35,636 bases of DNA from Solirubrobacterales bacterium (GCA_017882505.1 JADGPJ010000022.1:1-35636); one strand, 5' to 3'. Shown: positions 16,269 through 25,343, counted from the stretch's first letter. Notes: generated by a model not told the origin, from the sequence alone. A program made the numbers and translations.

Positions 16269-17465
16269 ATGACCCGCATCCTGATCCTCTCCTGGGAGTA
16301 CCCACCCCTGATCGAGGGAGGACTGGCGCGGCACGTGCGCAAGCTCTCCGAGGCGCTGGTCGAGCGCGACGTCGAGGTCCACGTCCTCACCCGCGGCGGC
16401 GAGGAGTCACCGGCCGAGGAGCGCAACGGCGGCGTCTTCATCCACCGCATCCTCGAGCCGAAGCGACCGACCGACCTCGGCGAGTTCGTCGCCTGGGTCG
16501 AACGGATGAACTCGGACATGCTGGCCGCTGGCGTCGAGCTCGGCGACCGCTACAGCTTCGATCTCGTCCACGGCCACGACTGGCTCGTCGCCAACGCCTG
16601 CGACCATCTCGCCAACCGCTTCGACGCGCCGCTGGTGACGACGATCCACGCGACCGAGTACGGCCGCCACCAGGGCTGGGTCGACAAGCACCCCCAGTCC
16701 TACATCCACGGGGTCGAGCGCTGGATCACCAACCGCTCCCAGCGGGTGATCGCCTGCTCCCATTACATGCGCGAGCAGATCGTCGACATCTTCGGGGTCG
16801 AGGAAGAGCGGGTCAGCGTCATCCCGAACGGGATCGATCCCGGCGATCTGCCGGCCCAGGAGCCGGCAGAGCTGGCGAAGCTGCGAGCCGAGTTCGCCGG
16901 GCCGGACCAGAAGCTGGTGCTGCTGATCGGCCGGCTGGTCTACGAGAAGGGCTTCCAGCTGGCGCTGGAGGCGATGCCGAGGGTGATCGAGGAGGCGCCG
17001 GGGACGCGCTTCCTGGTCGCCGGCTCCGGCACCCACGAGGCGGAGCTGCATCGCCAGGCCGAGGAGCTGGGGCTGATGGAGCACGGCACCTTCCTCGGCT
17101 GGATCGGCGACGACGTCCTGCACTCGCTCTACCGGATCGCCGACCTCACCGTGGTCCCCTCGATCTACGAGCCGTTCGGGCTGGTGGCGCTGGAGGCGAT
17201 GGCTTCGGGCTGCCCCTGCATCGTCGCCGACACCGGCGGCCTGCGCGAGGTCGTCCCCCACGAGGAGGCAGGTCTGCGCTTCCGCGCCCACGACCCCGAC
17301 GCGCTCGCCGAGGTCGCGGTCCGCGTCCTCTCCGACGACGAGCTCGGCCGCCGCCTGGTCGCCGAAGCCTACGAGCACGTGCGCCGCTTCGACTGGGGCG
17401 ACGTCGCCGAGCAGACCGCCGCGGTCTACGCCGACCTGGTCGGGGCCACGCTCGACCCCGCCTAG
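16269..17465 (+). CDS. GT4 glycosyltransferase, glycogen-synthase-like alpha-glucosyltransferase (Rv3032-like)
   Basis: This 398-residue GT-B enzyme begins MTRILILSWEYPPLIEGGLARHV, the glycine-rich acceptor-side loop typical of bacterial glycogen synthases. It continues with LVHGHDWLVANA and VTTIHATEYGRHQGW. The donor domain has VSVIPNGIDP, VLLIGRLVYEKGFQLALEA and the EX7E motif EPFGLVALEAMASG (Glu301 and Glu309). M. tuberculosis Rv3032 of this family elongates alpha-1,4 glucans for methylglucose lipopolysaccharide and capsular glucan. It is the third gene of the methyltransferase-GH57-GT4 unit, 10 bp after GH57. It is cytoplasmic, with no membrane helix. The donor (UDP- or ADP-glucose) cannot be told from sequence. 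Confidence 0.88.
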   Translation: MTRILILSWEYPPLIEGGLARHVRKLSEALVERDVEVHVLTRGGEESPAEERNGGVFIHRILEPKRPTDLGEFVAWVERMNSDMLAAGVELGDRYSFDLVHGHDWLVANACDHLANRFDAPLVTTIHATEYGRHQGWVDKHPQSYIHGVERWITNRSQRVIACSHYMREQIVDIFGVEEERVSVIPNGIDPGDLPAQEPAELAKLRAEFAGPDQKLVLLIGRLVYEKGFQLALEAMPRVIEEAPGTRFLVAGSGTHEAELHRQAEELGLMEHGTFLGWIGDDVLHSLYRIADLTVVPSIYEPFGLVALEAMASGCPCIVADTGGLREVVPHEEAGLRFRAHDPDALAEVAVRVLSDDELGRRLVAEAYEHVRRFDWGDVAEQTAAVYADLVGATLDPA

Positions 17466-17493
17466 CTGCCGCGGGATCGCCGAAGCCAATAAG

Positions 17494-17522
17494 TCCACAG
17501 TGATCGCGTCGCAGGATAGGCT
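17494..17522 (+). promoter_or_regulatory. Candidate promoter upstream of the small secreted protein
   Basis: TCCACA (17494-17499, four of six matches to TTGACA) and TAGGCT (17517-17522) are separated by 17 nt. This is the best-spaced -35/-10 pair I see in the window. It supports separate transcription of the downstream secreted protein. Confidence 0.45.
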
Positions 17523-17597
17523 CGATCCCACCGTGTCCGTACCAGGGCTCCGGGGATGGCGAACAGCGAAACCGGGGTCCGCAAAAGAAGGGTCGCC

Positions 17598-17939
17598 ATG
17601 AGAGTGAAACGCCTGATCGGTGTCGCTATCGCCACCTTTGCGCTGGTCGGAATCCTCGCCCTGCCAGCCGCCGCCGCAGTGTTCCTGCCGGCGCCAACCG
17701 CGGCCAGCAAGTCGTTCAACTTCGCCCAGAACACCTGCAACCACGATCCGCACTGCGTCAAGTTCGGTGTCACCAATTGCCGCCGCATCAGCCTGCACGT
17801 CGTTTTCTGTCGGATCTTCGACGACCGGGAAACTGCCGTTCAGGGCCGTTACACCTGCACCAAATTGGTACGGGTCGTACTTGACCCGGAGACCTTTCGC
17901 GTTCTCGTAACCGGGACCGGCCCCTACCACTGCGGCTGA
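17598..17939 (+). CDS. Small secreted six-cysteine protein of unknown function
   Basis: Starting at MRVKRLIGV gives a textbook signal peptide: basic n-region, hydrophobic core IAIATFALVGILAL-like, and an AAAA|V cleavage site near residue 27. GAAGGG lies 5 nt upstream. An in-frame ATG at 17556 would add 14 residues. The mature part of about 86 residues has six Cys (in NTC, PHC, TNC, VFC, YTC and YHC contexts), enough for three disulfides, and ends in a Cys-Gly. I do not recognise the family. It sits just after the GT4 gene and before a convergent acyltransferase. M. tuberculosis Rv3033, at the equivalent place, is also a small predicted secreted protein, but I cannot say the two are homologous. 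Confidence 0.7.
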   Translation: MRVKRLIGVAIATFALVGILALPAAAAVFLPAPTAASKSFNFAQNTCNHDPHCVKFGVTNCRRISLHVVFCRIFDDRETAVQGRYTCTKLVRVVLDPETFRVLVTGTGPYHCG

Positions 17940-17987
17940 TCCAGGAGCTCGATGCTCGACGTGAGAGGGGTCAACGTGTCACCGATC

Positions 17988-18001
17988 CCGGCGATCGCCG
18001 G
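17988..18001. terminator. Hairpin between convergent genes
   Basis: CCGGC-GATC-GCCGG forms a 5-bp stem with a 4-nt loop, downstream of the secreted protein gene and of the acyltransferase on the other strand. There is no T-tract. The rest of the 127-bp gap (17940-18066) shows nothing recognisable. Confidence 0.25.
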
Positions 18002-18066
18002 AGAGTGATGCTGGAGCTGACCGAGCTGGGCCGAGGAGCGCGCCGGCATCGAGGAGAGCGGGCCGG

Positions 18067-18714
18067 CTAGCTCGGAGGGCGCAGCGTCGTCGCCGCGGCA
18101 GGGTCGGGCTCGACGGGATCCGCCCAGCGCAGGTCCGCGGGTGCCTCACGCATCCTGATCACCCGCGCCGGGCTGCCGGCGACCACGGCGTTGGCGGGAA
18201 CGTCCTTGGTGACCACGGCGTTGGTGCCGACGATCGAGTTGTCGCCGACCCGAACCCCGCGCAGGATGCAGGCGCCGTAGCCGATCCAGACGTTGGATCC
18301 GACCTCGACGTCGCGCTTGTAGATGCCCTGGACGCGGATCGGCCGCTCGACTTCGACGACGCCGTGGTCGAAGTCGATGAACATCGCCCGGTCGGCGATC
18401 ACGCACTGCTCGCCGATCCGCACCCGCTGGTAGGCCGAGATCGTGCACTCCTGCCCCATCACCGTTTTCTCGCCGATCTCGACCACCCCCTCGTGGCAGC
18501 GGATCTTCGAGCCGTCGCCGATCCAGACGAAGCGGCCGAAGCGCACCTGCGCCTTGGGGGCGATCTCGATTTCGAGGCGGCGACCGAGGAAGAGCATTCC
18601 CTCGGTGCTCCAGCGCCGGCCGCCCGTGGTCAGCGCCCGTCGCCACAGGTAGCGCCACAGCAACCGCGCGTAGTGACGGTTGAGCATTCCGTTGCGGGTC
18701 AGGAAGCGGATCAC
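18067..18714 (-). CDS. Left-handed beta-helix (hexapeptide repeat) acyltransferase
   Basis: The start is GTG (MIRFLTRNGMLNRHY). The 215-residue protein carries hexapeptide repeats from about 50 to 190, such as VRFGRFVWIGDGSKI, VEIGEKTVMGQECTI, VEVGSNVWIGYGACIL and VRVGDNSIVGTNAVVTKDV. It closes with the family hallmark GSPARVIR. Such trimeric enzymes transfer acetyl or other acyl groups from acyl-CoA to sugars; an FDHG motif is present where a catalytic His is often found. It lies on the opposite strand downstream of the methyltransferase-GH57-GT4-secreted protein group, the same position and strand as Rv3034c in the mycobacterial MGLP region. O-acylation of that glycan is therefore a reasonable but unproved role. 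Confidence 0.86.
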   Translation of the reverse strand: MIRFLTRNGMLNRHYARLLWRYLWRRALTTGGRRWSTEGMLFLGRRLEIEIAPKAQVRFGRFVWIGDGSKIRCHEGVVEIGEKTVMGQECTISAYQRVRIGEQCVIADRAMFIDFDHGVVEVERPIRVQGIYKRDVEVGSNVWIGYGACILRGVRVGDNSIVGTNAVVTKDVPANAVVAGSPARVIRMREAPADLRWADPVEPDPAAATTLRPPS

Positions 18715-18723
18715 GGCGGGGCA

Positions 18724-18742
18724 ACTTTAGTGGCCTTAGACT
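18724..18742. promoter_or_regulatory. Back-to-back -10 boxes in a 35-bp divergent gap
   Basis: On the minus strand TAAAGT (18729-18724) lies 9 nt before the acyltransferase GTG. On the plus strand TAGACT (18737-18742) lies 7 nt before the meaB ATG. Neither gene has a Shine-Dalgarno sequence. Each -35 region would fall inside the other gene's first codons, so the two promoters should exclude each other. Confidence 0.5.
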
Positions 18743-18749
18743 GGCGCCG

Positions 18750-19727
18750 ATGAGCGCCGAGCCAGCGAGCGATGCCGCCAAGCCCGCACCCCTCGCCGAG
18801 CGCCTGATCGCGGGCGACAAGCGGGCGCTGGCGCGGGCGATCACCCTGATCGAGTCCGACGATCCCGCCGGCTGGGATCTCGTCCGCGAGGTCTACCCCC
18901 GCACCGGCAAGGCCCGGATCGTCGGCTTCACCGGTCCCCCCGGCGTGGGGAAGAGCACCCTGATCGGCGCCCTCACCGTCGTGCTGCGCAAGGCGGACCG
19001 CGAGGTCGCCGTGCTCTCGATCGATCCTTCCAGCCCCTTCACCCGCGGCGCCCTGCTCGGCGACCGCATCCGCCTCTCCGAGCACTTCCTCGACCCCGGC
19101 GTGTTCATCCGCTCGATGGCCTCGCGCGGCGCCCTCGGGGGTCTCTCCGAGGCGGCGCTCCAGGTGGCCCTGGTGATGGACGCGGCCGGCAAAGACGATG
19201 TCTTGATCGAGACCGTCGGCGTCGGCCAGGCCGAGATCGACATCGTCGACCATGCCGACACGATCGTGCTGGCGCTGATGCCGGGCTCGGGCGACTCGAT
19301 CCAGGCGCTGAAGGCCGGGGTGATGGAGATCCCCGACGTGATCGTCGTCAACAAGGCCGACCACCCGATGACCGACACGATGGTGCGCGAGATTCGCGGC
19401 GTGCTCTCGCTCGCGCACGACCCGGAAGGCTGGAAGGTGCCGATCCTGCGCACCGAGGCGGTCCGCGGCGAGGGGGTCGAGGAGCTGGCGGCGAGGATCG
19501 ACGAGCACCGCGCCTTCATCGAGGCCGCTGGGACTCTGGGTGAGCGCCGCGCCCGCAACCTGCGCAGCGAGGTGCTCGGCATCGCCACCTCGCGGATGCG
19601 GCGCCGGCTCGAACGGATCGTCGCCGAAGACCCGGCTACCGCCGGCCTGCTCGACCGCGTCGTCAGCCGTGAGCTCGACCCGGCATCGGCCGCCGCCGAG
19701 CTGCTGGAGAAGCACATCGATGACTGA
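18750..19727 (+). CDS. meaB: MeaB/ArgK-type G-protein chaperone of B12-dependent mutase
   Basis: This 325-residue protein of standard length carries Walker A GFTGPPGVGKST (about 59-70), VAVLSIDPSSPFTRGALLGDRIRL, DVLIETVGVGQAEIDIVDHAD (G3 region), and NKAD at 201-204 (G4). The C-terminal helical arm is typical of MeaB dimers. MeaB loads and protects adenosylcobalamin in methylmalonyl-CoA mutase by GTP hydrolysis. No mutase large subunit is adjacent, but a stand-alone B12-binding subunit lies 11 kb downstream on the same strand. It overlaps the following PRC-barrel gene by 8 bp. The start is supported by the -10-like TAGACT 7 nt upstream. Confidence 0.94.
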   Translation: MSAEPASDAAKPAPLAERLIAGDKRALARAITLIESDDPAGWDLVREVYPRTGKARIVGFTGPPGVGKSTLIGALTVVLRKADREVAVLSIDPSSPFTRGALLGDRIRLSEHFLDPGVFIRSMASRGALGGLSEAALQVALVMDAAGKDDVLIETVGVGQAEIDIVDHADTIVLALMPGSGDSIQALKAGVMEIPDVIVVNKADHPMTDTMVREIRGVLSLAHDPEGWKVPILRTEAVRGEGVEELAARIDEHRAFIEAAGTLGERRARNLRSEVLGIATSRMRRRLERIVAEDPATAGLLDRVVSRELDPASAAAELLEKHIDD

Positions 19728-20124
19728 GCCGGCGGCAGCGGTGTCTCTGGCCGAGGCGATGAGCTGGATCGGTGCCGAGGTCGCCGAGTTGGGCGGCTCC
19801 GGGGTCGGTCAGGTCCAGGGCTTCTTCGTCGACAGCGACAGTGCCGAGCCCGCCTGGATGATCGCCCGCCTGGGCCGGCGCCGTGGCACCCGCGTCGTCG
19901 CGGTCCCGCTTGCCGGCTGCGCCGGGGCGGCGTTCGGCGTCTGGGCGGCGCACGAGGGCGAGAAGCTCGCCAGCGCCCCGGTCGTCGACCCGACCCGGCC
20001 GCTGCGCCGCGAGCACGAGCTGACGATCTGCTCCCACTACGGGATCGGCGAGGCCGTCGGCCGCGCCGCCGACGTGGTTGGCCGCCCCGAGGGCGAGATC
20101 ACCGCCGTTCCTCCCACCGGCTGA
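19720..20124 (+). CDS. PRC-barrel-like domain protein
   Basis: The ATG lies inside the last codons of meaB (8-bp overlap), giving 134 residues. The pattern is that of a PRC-barrel: GVGQVQGFFVDSDSAEPAWMIARLG, then RGTRVVAVPLAGC, then WAAHEGEKLASAPVVDPTRPLRREHELTICSHYGIG, which resembles the V..AP.....L....E..L..HYG ending of many such proteins. PRC-barrel domains act as small binding or scaffold modules in RNA processing (RimM) and photosynthetic reaction centres, and as free-standing proteins of unknown role. No signal or membrane segment is seen. Coupling with MeaB is probably just co-expression. Confidence 0.68.
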   Translation: MTEPAAAVSLAEAMSWIGAEVAELGGSGVGQVQGFFVDSDSAEPAWMIARLGRRRGTRVVAVPLAGCAGAAFGVWAAHEGEKLASAPVVDPTRPLRREHELTICSHYGIGEAVGRAADVVGRPEGEITAVPPTG

Positions 20125-20137
20125 GTCGCCTCCGCGC

Positions 20138-20154
20138 CGGCTCGCTCTGAGCCG
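20138..20154 (+). terminator. Stem-loop after the meaB operon
   Basis: CGGCTC-GCTCT-GAGCCG forms a 6-bp perfect stem with a 5-nt loop, 14 bp after the PRC-barrel stop and 45 bp before the DipZ-like start. There is no U-tract; this would be a weak intrinsic or Rho-assisted terminator. Confidence 0.4.
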
Positions 20155-20199
20155 AAGCCGTCATCTCCGCGTAATCCTCAGCTGGAAAGGTTTGACGAG

Positions 20200-21954
20200 A
20201 TGGCACTGCTGATCCTCTTCGGGTTCATCGCCGGCGCCGGCACGGCGCTTTCGCCGTGCGTGCTGCCGGTGCTGCCGATCGCGCTCTCGGCCGGCGCCAC
20301 CGGCGGTCGCCGCCGCCCGCTCGGCATCGTCGCCGGCCTGGCGGTCTCCTTCACCTTCGCCACGGTGGCGCTTGTCTACGTGATCTCCGCCCTCGGCCTG
20401 CCGAACGACTTCCTCCGCAAGTTCGCGATCGTGATCCTGCTCGGCTTCGGGATCACGCTGATGATCCCGCCGCTCGCCGCCCGGCTCGAGGCCTGGATCA
20501 GCCAGTTCGCCAGCCGGGCCGGGGTCGCCAGGGGCAAGGGCGACGGCTTCTGGTCGGGAACCGCCGTCGGCGCCAGCCTCGGCCTCGTCTACGCGCCCTG
20601 CGCCGGCCCGATCCTGGCCGGCGTCATCACCGTCTCCGCTTCGCAGGCGTTCGACACCGGCCGCCTCGCGGTTGCCCTCAGCTACGGGGTCGGCTCCGCC
20701 GCGGTCCTCTACTTCCTGATGCTCGGCGGCCGCAAGGTCGTTGCCCCGCTGGCCCGCCGCGGCGTCGGCCTGCAGATCGCGATGGGGGCGGTGATGGTCG
20801 TCGTCGCGCTGGCGATGCTGCGCAACTACGACGTCAGGTTCCAGAACACGATCGCCAGCGACCTGCCGAGCTTCCTCGTCAACCCGACCGAAAGCCTGGA
20901 GCGCACCGCCGCGGCGCGGTCGGCGCTGGCCGACATCCGCGGCGCCTCCTCCCACGGCGTCGGCGCCAGGGCGGCGAGCGCGGCGAAGCCCAGCGCCGGC
21001 GCGGGCGGTCACCTCGACCTGCCGGTGCTCGGCAAGGCGCCGGAATTCGTCGGCAACGAGCAGTGGTTCAACACCCCTGGTGATCAGCCACTGACCTTGA
21101 AGCGGCTTCGCGGCCGCGTCGTCCTCGTCGACTTCTGGACCTACAGCTGCATCAACTGCCTCCGCACCCTGCCCTACCTGAAGGCCTGGGACGCGAGATA
21201 CCGCAGGGACGGGCTGACGATCGTCGGCATCCACACTCCCGAGTTCCCGTTCGAGCGCGAGGCGAGCAACGTCGAAGCGGCGATTCACGAAAACGACATC
21301 CGCTATCCCGTCGCCCAGGACAACGAACAGGCGACCTGGAACGCCTACGGCAACCAGTACTGGCCGGCCGAGTACTTCATCGATGCCAAGGGCGACGTCC
21401 GCTACGTCCATTTCGGCGAGGGCGAATACGGCGAGAAAGAGCAGGTGATCCGCGACCTCCTCGCCGAAGCCGGGAGGAAGGTCCCGGATAAGAAGACCCG
21501 GGTCCACGCGGTGACGCCGTCGACGACCGTGGCCACGCCGGAGACCTACCTCGGCGCCGCCCGGGCCGAACGCTTCACCAACCCGATGTTCTCACCCGGC
21601 CCGCACGACTTCAGCGCTCCCGCGGCGCTGCCCGAGAACGAATTCGCCTACCACGGGCGCTGGCGGATCGCGCTCGACTCGGCCACCGCGGAAGGGGGCT
21701 CGCTCGACCTCAACTTCAGCGCCCGTCGCGTCTACCTGGTGCTCGGCTCGCCCGGCCAGGATCGCAAGGTGAGGGTGAAGCTCGACGGCAAGCCGATCTC
21801 CAGCGTCGACGCCGGCTCCGACGTCCACGGCGCCGCCGTGGACGTCAGCTCGCAGCGCCTCTACAACCTCGTCGACCTGCCCAGGGTCGGCCAGCACGTT
21901 CTCGAACTCGAGCCCGAAGCCGGGGTGATGGGCTATGCGTTCACCTTCGGATAG
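20200..21954 (+). CDS. dipZ: DipZ-like CcdA-thioredoxin fusion protein
   Basis: GGAAAGG lies 9 nt upstream of ATG 20200, giving 584 residues. Residues 1-215 are a CcdA-type membrane domain of about six helices, with redox Cys in TALSPCVLPVLPIALSAGATGG and VYAPCAGPILAG. A linker leads to an extracytoplasmic thioredoxin/TlpA-like domain (about 275-430) with VDFWTYSCINCLRTLPYL, active-site Cys317 and Cys320. The C-terminal 140 residues form a beta-rich domain (LDLNFSARRVYLVLGSPG) as in mycobacterial DipZ. The protein should carry electrons from cytoplasmic thioredoxin across the membrane to reduce exported disulfides. It is shorter than Rv2874 (about 695 aa), from memory. An adjacent two-component system overlaps or nearly abuts its 3' end. 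Confidence 0.92.
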   Translation: MALLILFGFIAGAGTALSPCVLPVLPIALSAGATGGRRRPLGIVAGLAVSFTFATVALVYVISALGLPNDFLRKFAIVILLGFGITLMIPPLAARLEAWISQFASRAGVARGKGDGFWSGTAVGASLGLVYAPCAGPILAGVITVSASQAFDTGRLAVALSYGVGSAAVLYFLMLGGRKVVAPLARRGVGLQIAMGAVMVVVALAMLRNYDVRFQNTIASDLPSFLVNPTESLERTAAARSALADIRGASSHGVGARAASAAKPSAGAGGHLDLPVLGKAPEFVGNEQWFNTPGDQPLTLKRLRGRVVLVDFWTYSCINCLRTLPYLKAWDARYRRDGLTIVGIHTPEFPFEREASNVEAAIHENDIRYPVAQDNEQATWNAYGNQYWPAEYFIDAKGDVRYVHFGEGEYGEKEQVIRDLLAEAGRKVPDKKTRVHAVTPSTTVATPETYLGAARAERFTNPMFSPGPHDFSAPAALPENEFAYHGRWRIALDSATAEGGSLDLNFSARRVYLVLGSPGQDRKVRVKLDGKPISSVDAGSDVHGAAVDVSSQRLYNLVDLPRVGQHVLELEPEAGVMGYAFTFG

Positions 21955-21988
21955 GGAGAGTCCGGCCGCAGGCGCGACAATCGCGGCC

Positions 21989-22690
21989 GTGGCCGAGGAA
22001 TCCAACGGCACCGTGCTGGTCGTCGACGACGAGCCGACGATCGTCGAGATCGTCGGCCGCTACATTGAGCGCGCCGGCTATGAGACCTACGAGGCGAGCG
22101 ACGGTCCCGAGGCGCTGCGGCTGGCCGAGCTGCACCGGCCCGACCTGGTCGTGCTCGACGTGATGCTGCCGGGGATCGACGGGATCGAGGTGATGCGCCA
22201 GCTGCACGAACGCCCTGGACCGCGCACCGCGGTGATCCTGCTGACCGCCCGCGGCGAGGAGAACGATCGCCTCATCGGGCTGCGCGACGGCGCCGACGAC
22301 TACGTCGTCAAGCCGTTCTCGCCGGCGGAGCTGGTCGCCCGGGTCGAGGCGGTCCTGCGCCGGGTCTCGCCGCCGCCAGAAGCCGAGGAGCCGCCGATCG
22401 AGCACGGGTCGCTGCGGTTGGAGCCGGCGACGAGAAGGGTCTTCCTCGACGGCGAGGAGCTGTCGCTGACCCAGCGTGAGTTCGACCTGCTCGCCTACCT
22501 CGCCGCCCGGCCGGGCCGGGTCTTCTCCCGCGACCAGCTGATGGAAGCGGTCTGGGACTACCCCTTCTTCACTGACACCAGCACCGTCACCGTCCACGTC
22601 CGCCGCCTTCGCGCCAAGCTCGGCGACGACGTCTCCGAACCCCGCTTCATCGAGACGGTCTGGGGCCTCGGCTACAGGTTCAAGGCGTGA
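21989..22690 (+). CDS. OmpR-family response regulator
   Basis: I chose GTG 21989 (VAEESNGTVLVVDDEP) because receivers normally begin a few residues before VLVVDDE. ATG 21935 in frame would add 18 residues and overlap the DipZ-like gene by 20 bp. The receiver has DD at 13-14, phospho-acceptor Asp57 in LVVLDVMLPG, and Lys108 in DDYVVKPFSPAEL. A winged-helix DNA-binding domain follows with LSLTQREFDLLAYLAARPGRVFSRDQLMEAVW and DTSTVTVHVRRLRAKLGDD, as in OmpR/PhoB regulators. Its stop overlaps the kinase GTG as GTGA, so the pair is coupled. A -10-like GACAAT lies 7 nt before the GTG. Target genes are unknown; the neighbouring DipZ-like gene is an obvious candidate. Confidence 0.92.
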   Translation: MAEESNGTVLVVDDEPTIVEIVGRYIERAGYETYEASDGPEALRLAELHRPDLVVLDVMLPGIDGIEVMRQLHERPGPRTAVILLTARGEENDRLIGLRDGADDYVVKPFSPAELVARVEAVLRRVSPPPEAEEPPIEHGSLRLEPATRRVFLDGEELSLTQREFDLLAYLAARPGRVFSRDQLMEAVWDYPFFTDTSTVTVHVRRLRAKLGDDVSEPRFIETVWGLGYRFKA

Positions 22691-23538
22691 AGCGCGCCGT
22701 CGTCATCGCCGTCGCCGCCTTTCTCGCGGGCGCCGCCGCGGTCGCCGTCCCCAACCGGATGGGCGCCACCCAGATCCTCCTCGCCGTCCTCGCCGCCGCC
22801 GGCGCCGCCCTGGCGACGGCGCTCGCCGTCCGGCTGGCGATGGAGGAGCGATCGCGCCGCCAGATCGAGGAGGCGCGCCGCCAGCTCGTCGCCGCCGCCT
22901 CGCACGACCTCCGCACCCCGTTGGCCTCGCTGCGGCTGCTGGTCGAGTCGATCGACGACGGGGTGGTGACGGGGGAGACCCGCGATCGCTACCTCGGCGA
23001 GATCCGCACCCACGTCGCCGTCCTCAGCGACCTCGTCGACGACCTCTTCGAGCTCTCGCGGATCGAGGCCGGCGACATCTCCTGGGCGATGCGCCAGGTC
23101 GAGCTCGGCGACCTGATCGGCGACACCGTCGCGGCGATGCGGGCGCCGGCGGCTGAGCGCGGGGTGAAGATCGCCGCCGAGTTGCCGCCCGGGCACGTCG
23201 TCGCCCAGGCCAACGCCGAGAAGGTGCAGCGGGTCCTCTTCAACCTGATCCAGAACGCAATCCGCCACACCCCGGCCGACGGCAGCGTCACCGTGCGAGC
23301 CCGCAGCGAGGGCGGCGACGTCGAGGTCGAGGTCTCCGACGAAGGGGAGGGGATCCCCGCCGCCGATGGCGAGCGGGTCTTCGAGGCCTTCTACCGCGGC
23401 GACGCCGCCCGCGGCTCCGAGGGAGCCGGCCTCGGCTTGGCGATCTCGCGCGCGATCGTCGAAGCCCACGGCGGCAAGATCTGGCTCGAGCCGGGCTCTC
23501 CCGGGACCAAGGTCCACTTCACTCTCCGCGGTGCCTAG
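22687..23538 (+). CDS. Short sensor histidine kinase
   Basis: The GTG start overlaps the response regulator stop (GTGA), giving 283 residues. Two hydrophobic segments (about 4-21 and 29-50) are separated by only a few residues (PNRMGATQ). There is therefore essentially no extracellular sensor domain, and no HAMP domain is seen. The DHp helix has ASHDLRTPLASL with His73. The ATPase domain has N-box FNLIQNAIRHTP, G1 DEGEGIP, F-box FEAFYRG, and G2 GAGLGLAISR. All catalytic motifs are intact, so it should phosphorylate the coupled regulator. Signal input is presumably membrane state, or a partner such as the upstream thiol-redox protein; that is inference. Confidence 0.92.
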   Translation: MKRAVVIAVAAFLAGAAAVAVPNRMGATQILLAVLAAAGAALATALAVRLAMEERSRRQIEEARRQLVAAASHDLRTPLASLRLLVESIDDGVVTGETRDRYLGEIRTHVAVLSDLVDDLFELSRIEAGDISWAMRQVELGDLIGDTVAAMRAPAAERGVKIAAELPPGHVVAQANAEKVQRVLFNLIQNAIRHTPADGSVTVRARSEGGDVEVEVSDEGEGIPAADGERVFEAFYRGDAARGSEGAGLGLAISRAIVEAHGGKIWLEPGSPGTKVHFTLRGA

Positions 23539-23582
23539 AAGGGGGCTGGGGGAGGGGTTTGGCTTCCACGAAATCTCTACCC

Positions 23583-23643
23583 GCTCCCAAGGTAGGCAGC
23601 TTCCGAGATTGAAGAAGCTCCCAAAGGACGGGAGCTTGGGAGC
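23583..23643. repeat. Nested inverted and direct repeats in intergenic region
   Basis: AAGCTCCC (23615-23622) pairs with GGGAGCTT (23630-23637) around a 7-nt loop. GCTCCCAAG (23583-23591) can instead pair with CTTGGGAGC (23635-23643). GCTCCCAA is also a direct repeat (23583 and 23617). The two folds share bases and so are alternative. The segment lies downstream of the histidine kinase. Confidence 0.55.
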
Positions 23644-23670
23644 CAGAAAAGTCCCTGGAGTCGCGAGCTT

Positions 23671-23775
23671 GGAGGGTCGGGTACCCCTCTCCCGGAGGCT
23701 CAAGTTCAGACGCTTGAAACTCGGACCAGCGACTCAGCTGCGCGACGGTCTCCGGGGGAGGGGTACCCGACCCTC

Positions 23776-23776
<1 letters not shown>
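23671..23776. repeat. 27-bp inverted repeat with 52-nt loop after the aldehyde dehydrogenase gene
   Basis: The left arm (23671-23697, starting GGAGGGTCGGGTACCCC) and right arm (23750-23776, ending GGGTACCCGACCCTCC) are complementary at 26 of 27 positions; the single mismatch is a G-U wobble in RNA. The loop (23698-23749) holds a smaller TCAAG/CTTGA stem. The right arm ends on the last base of the aldehyde dehydrogenase stop codon. There is no U-tract. It could be a bidirectional terminator, or a small non-autonomous mobile/REP-like element. Confidence 0.65.
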
Positions 23777-25212
<1,436 letters not shown>

Positions 25213-25343
25213 CCCGATTCCTCCTCCGTTGCGCTCAACCCTTTTGGCTGCTGGGATCAACGCTAGCGCCTGGGTTCTGCTGGTAGGCGCGGCGTTCGAG
25301 GATGTCTTCCTCAATCAGGCGCTGCAGCCGCGCCGAGGGAACT

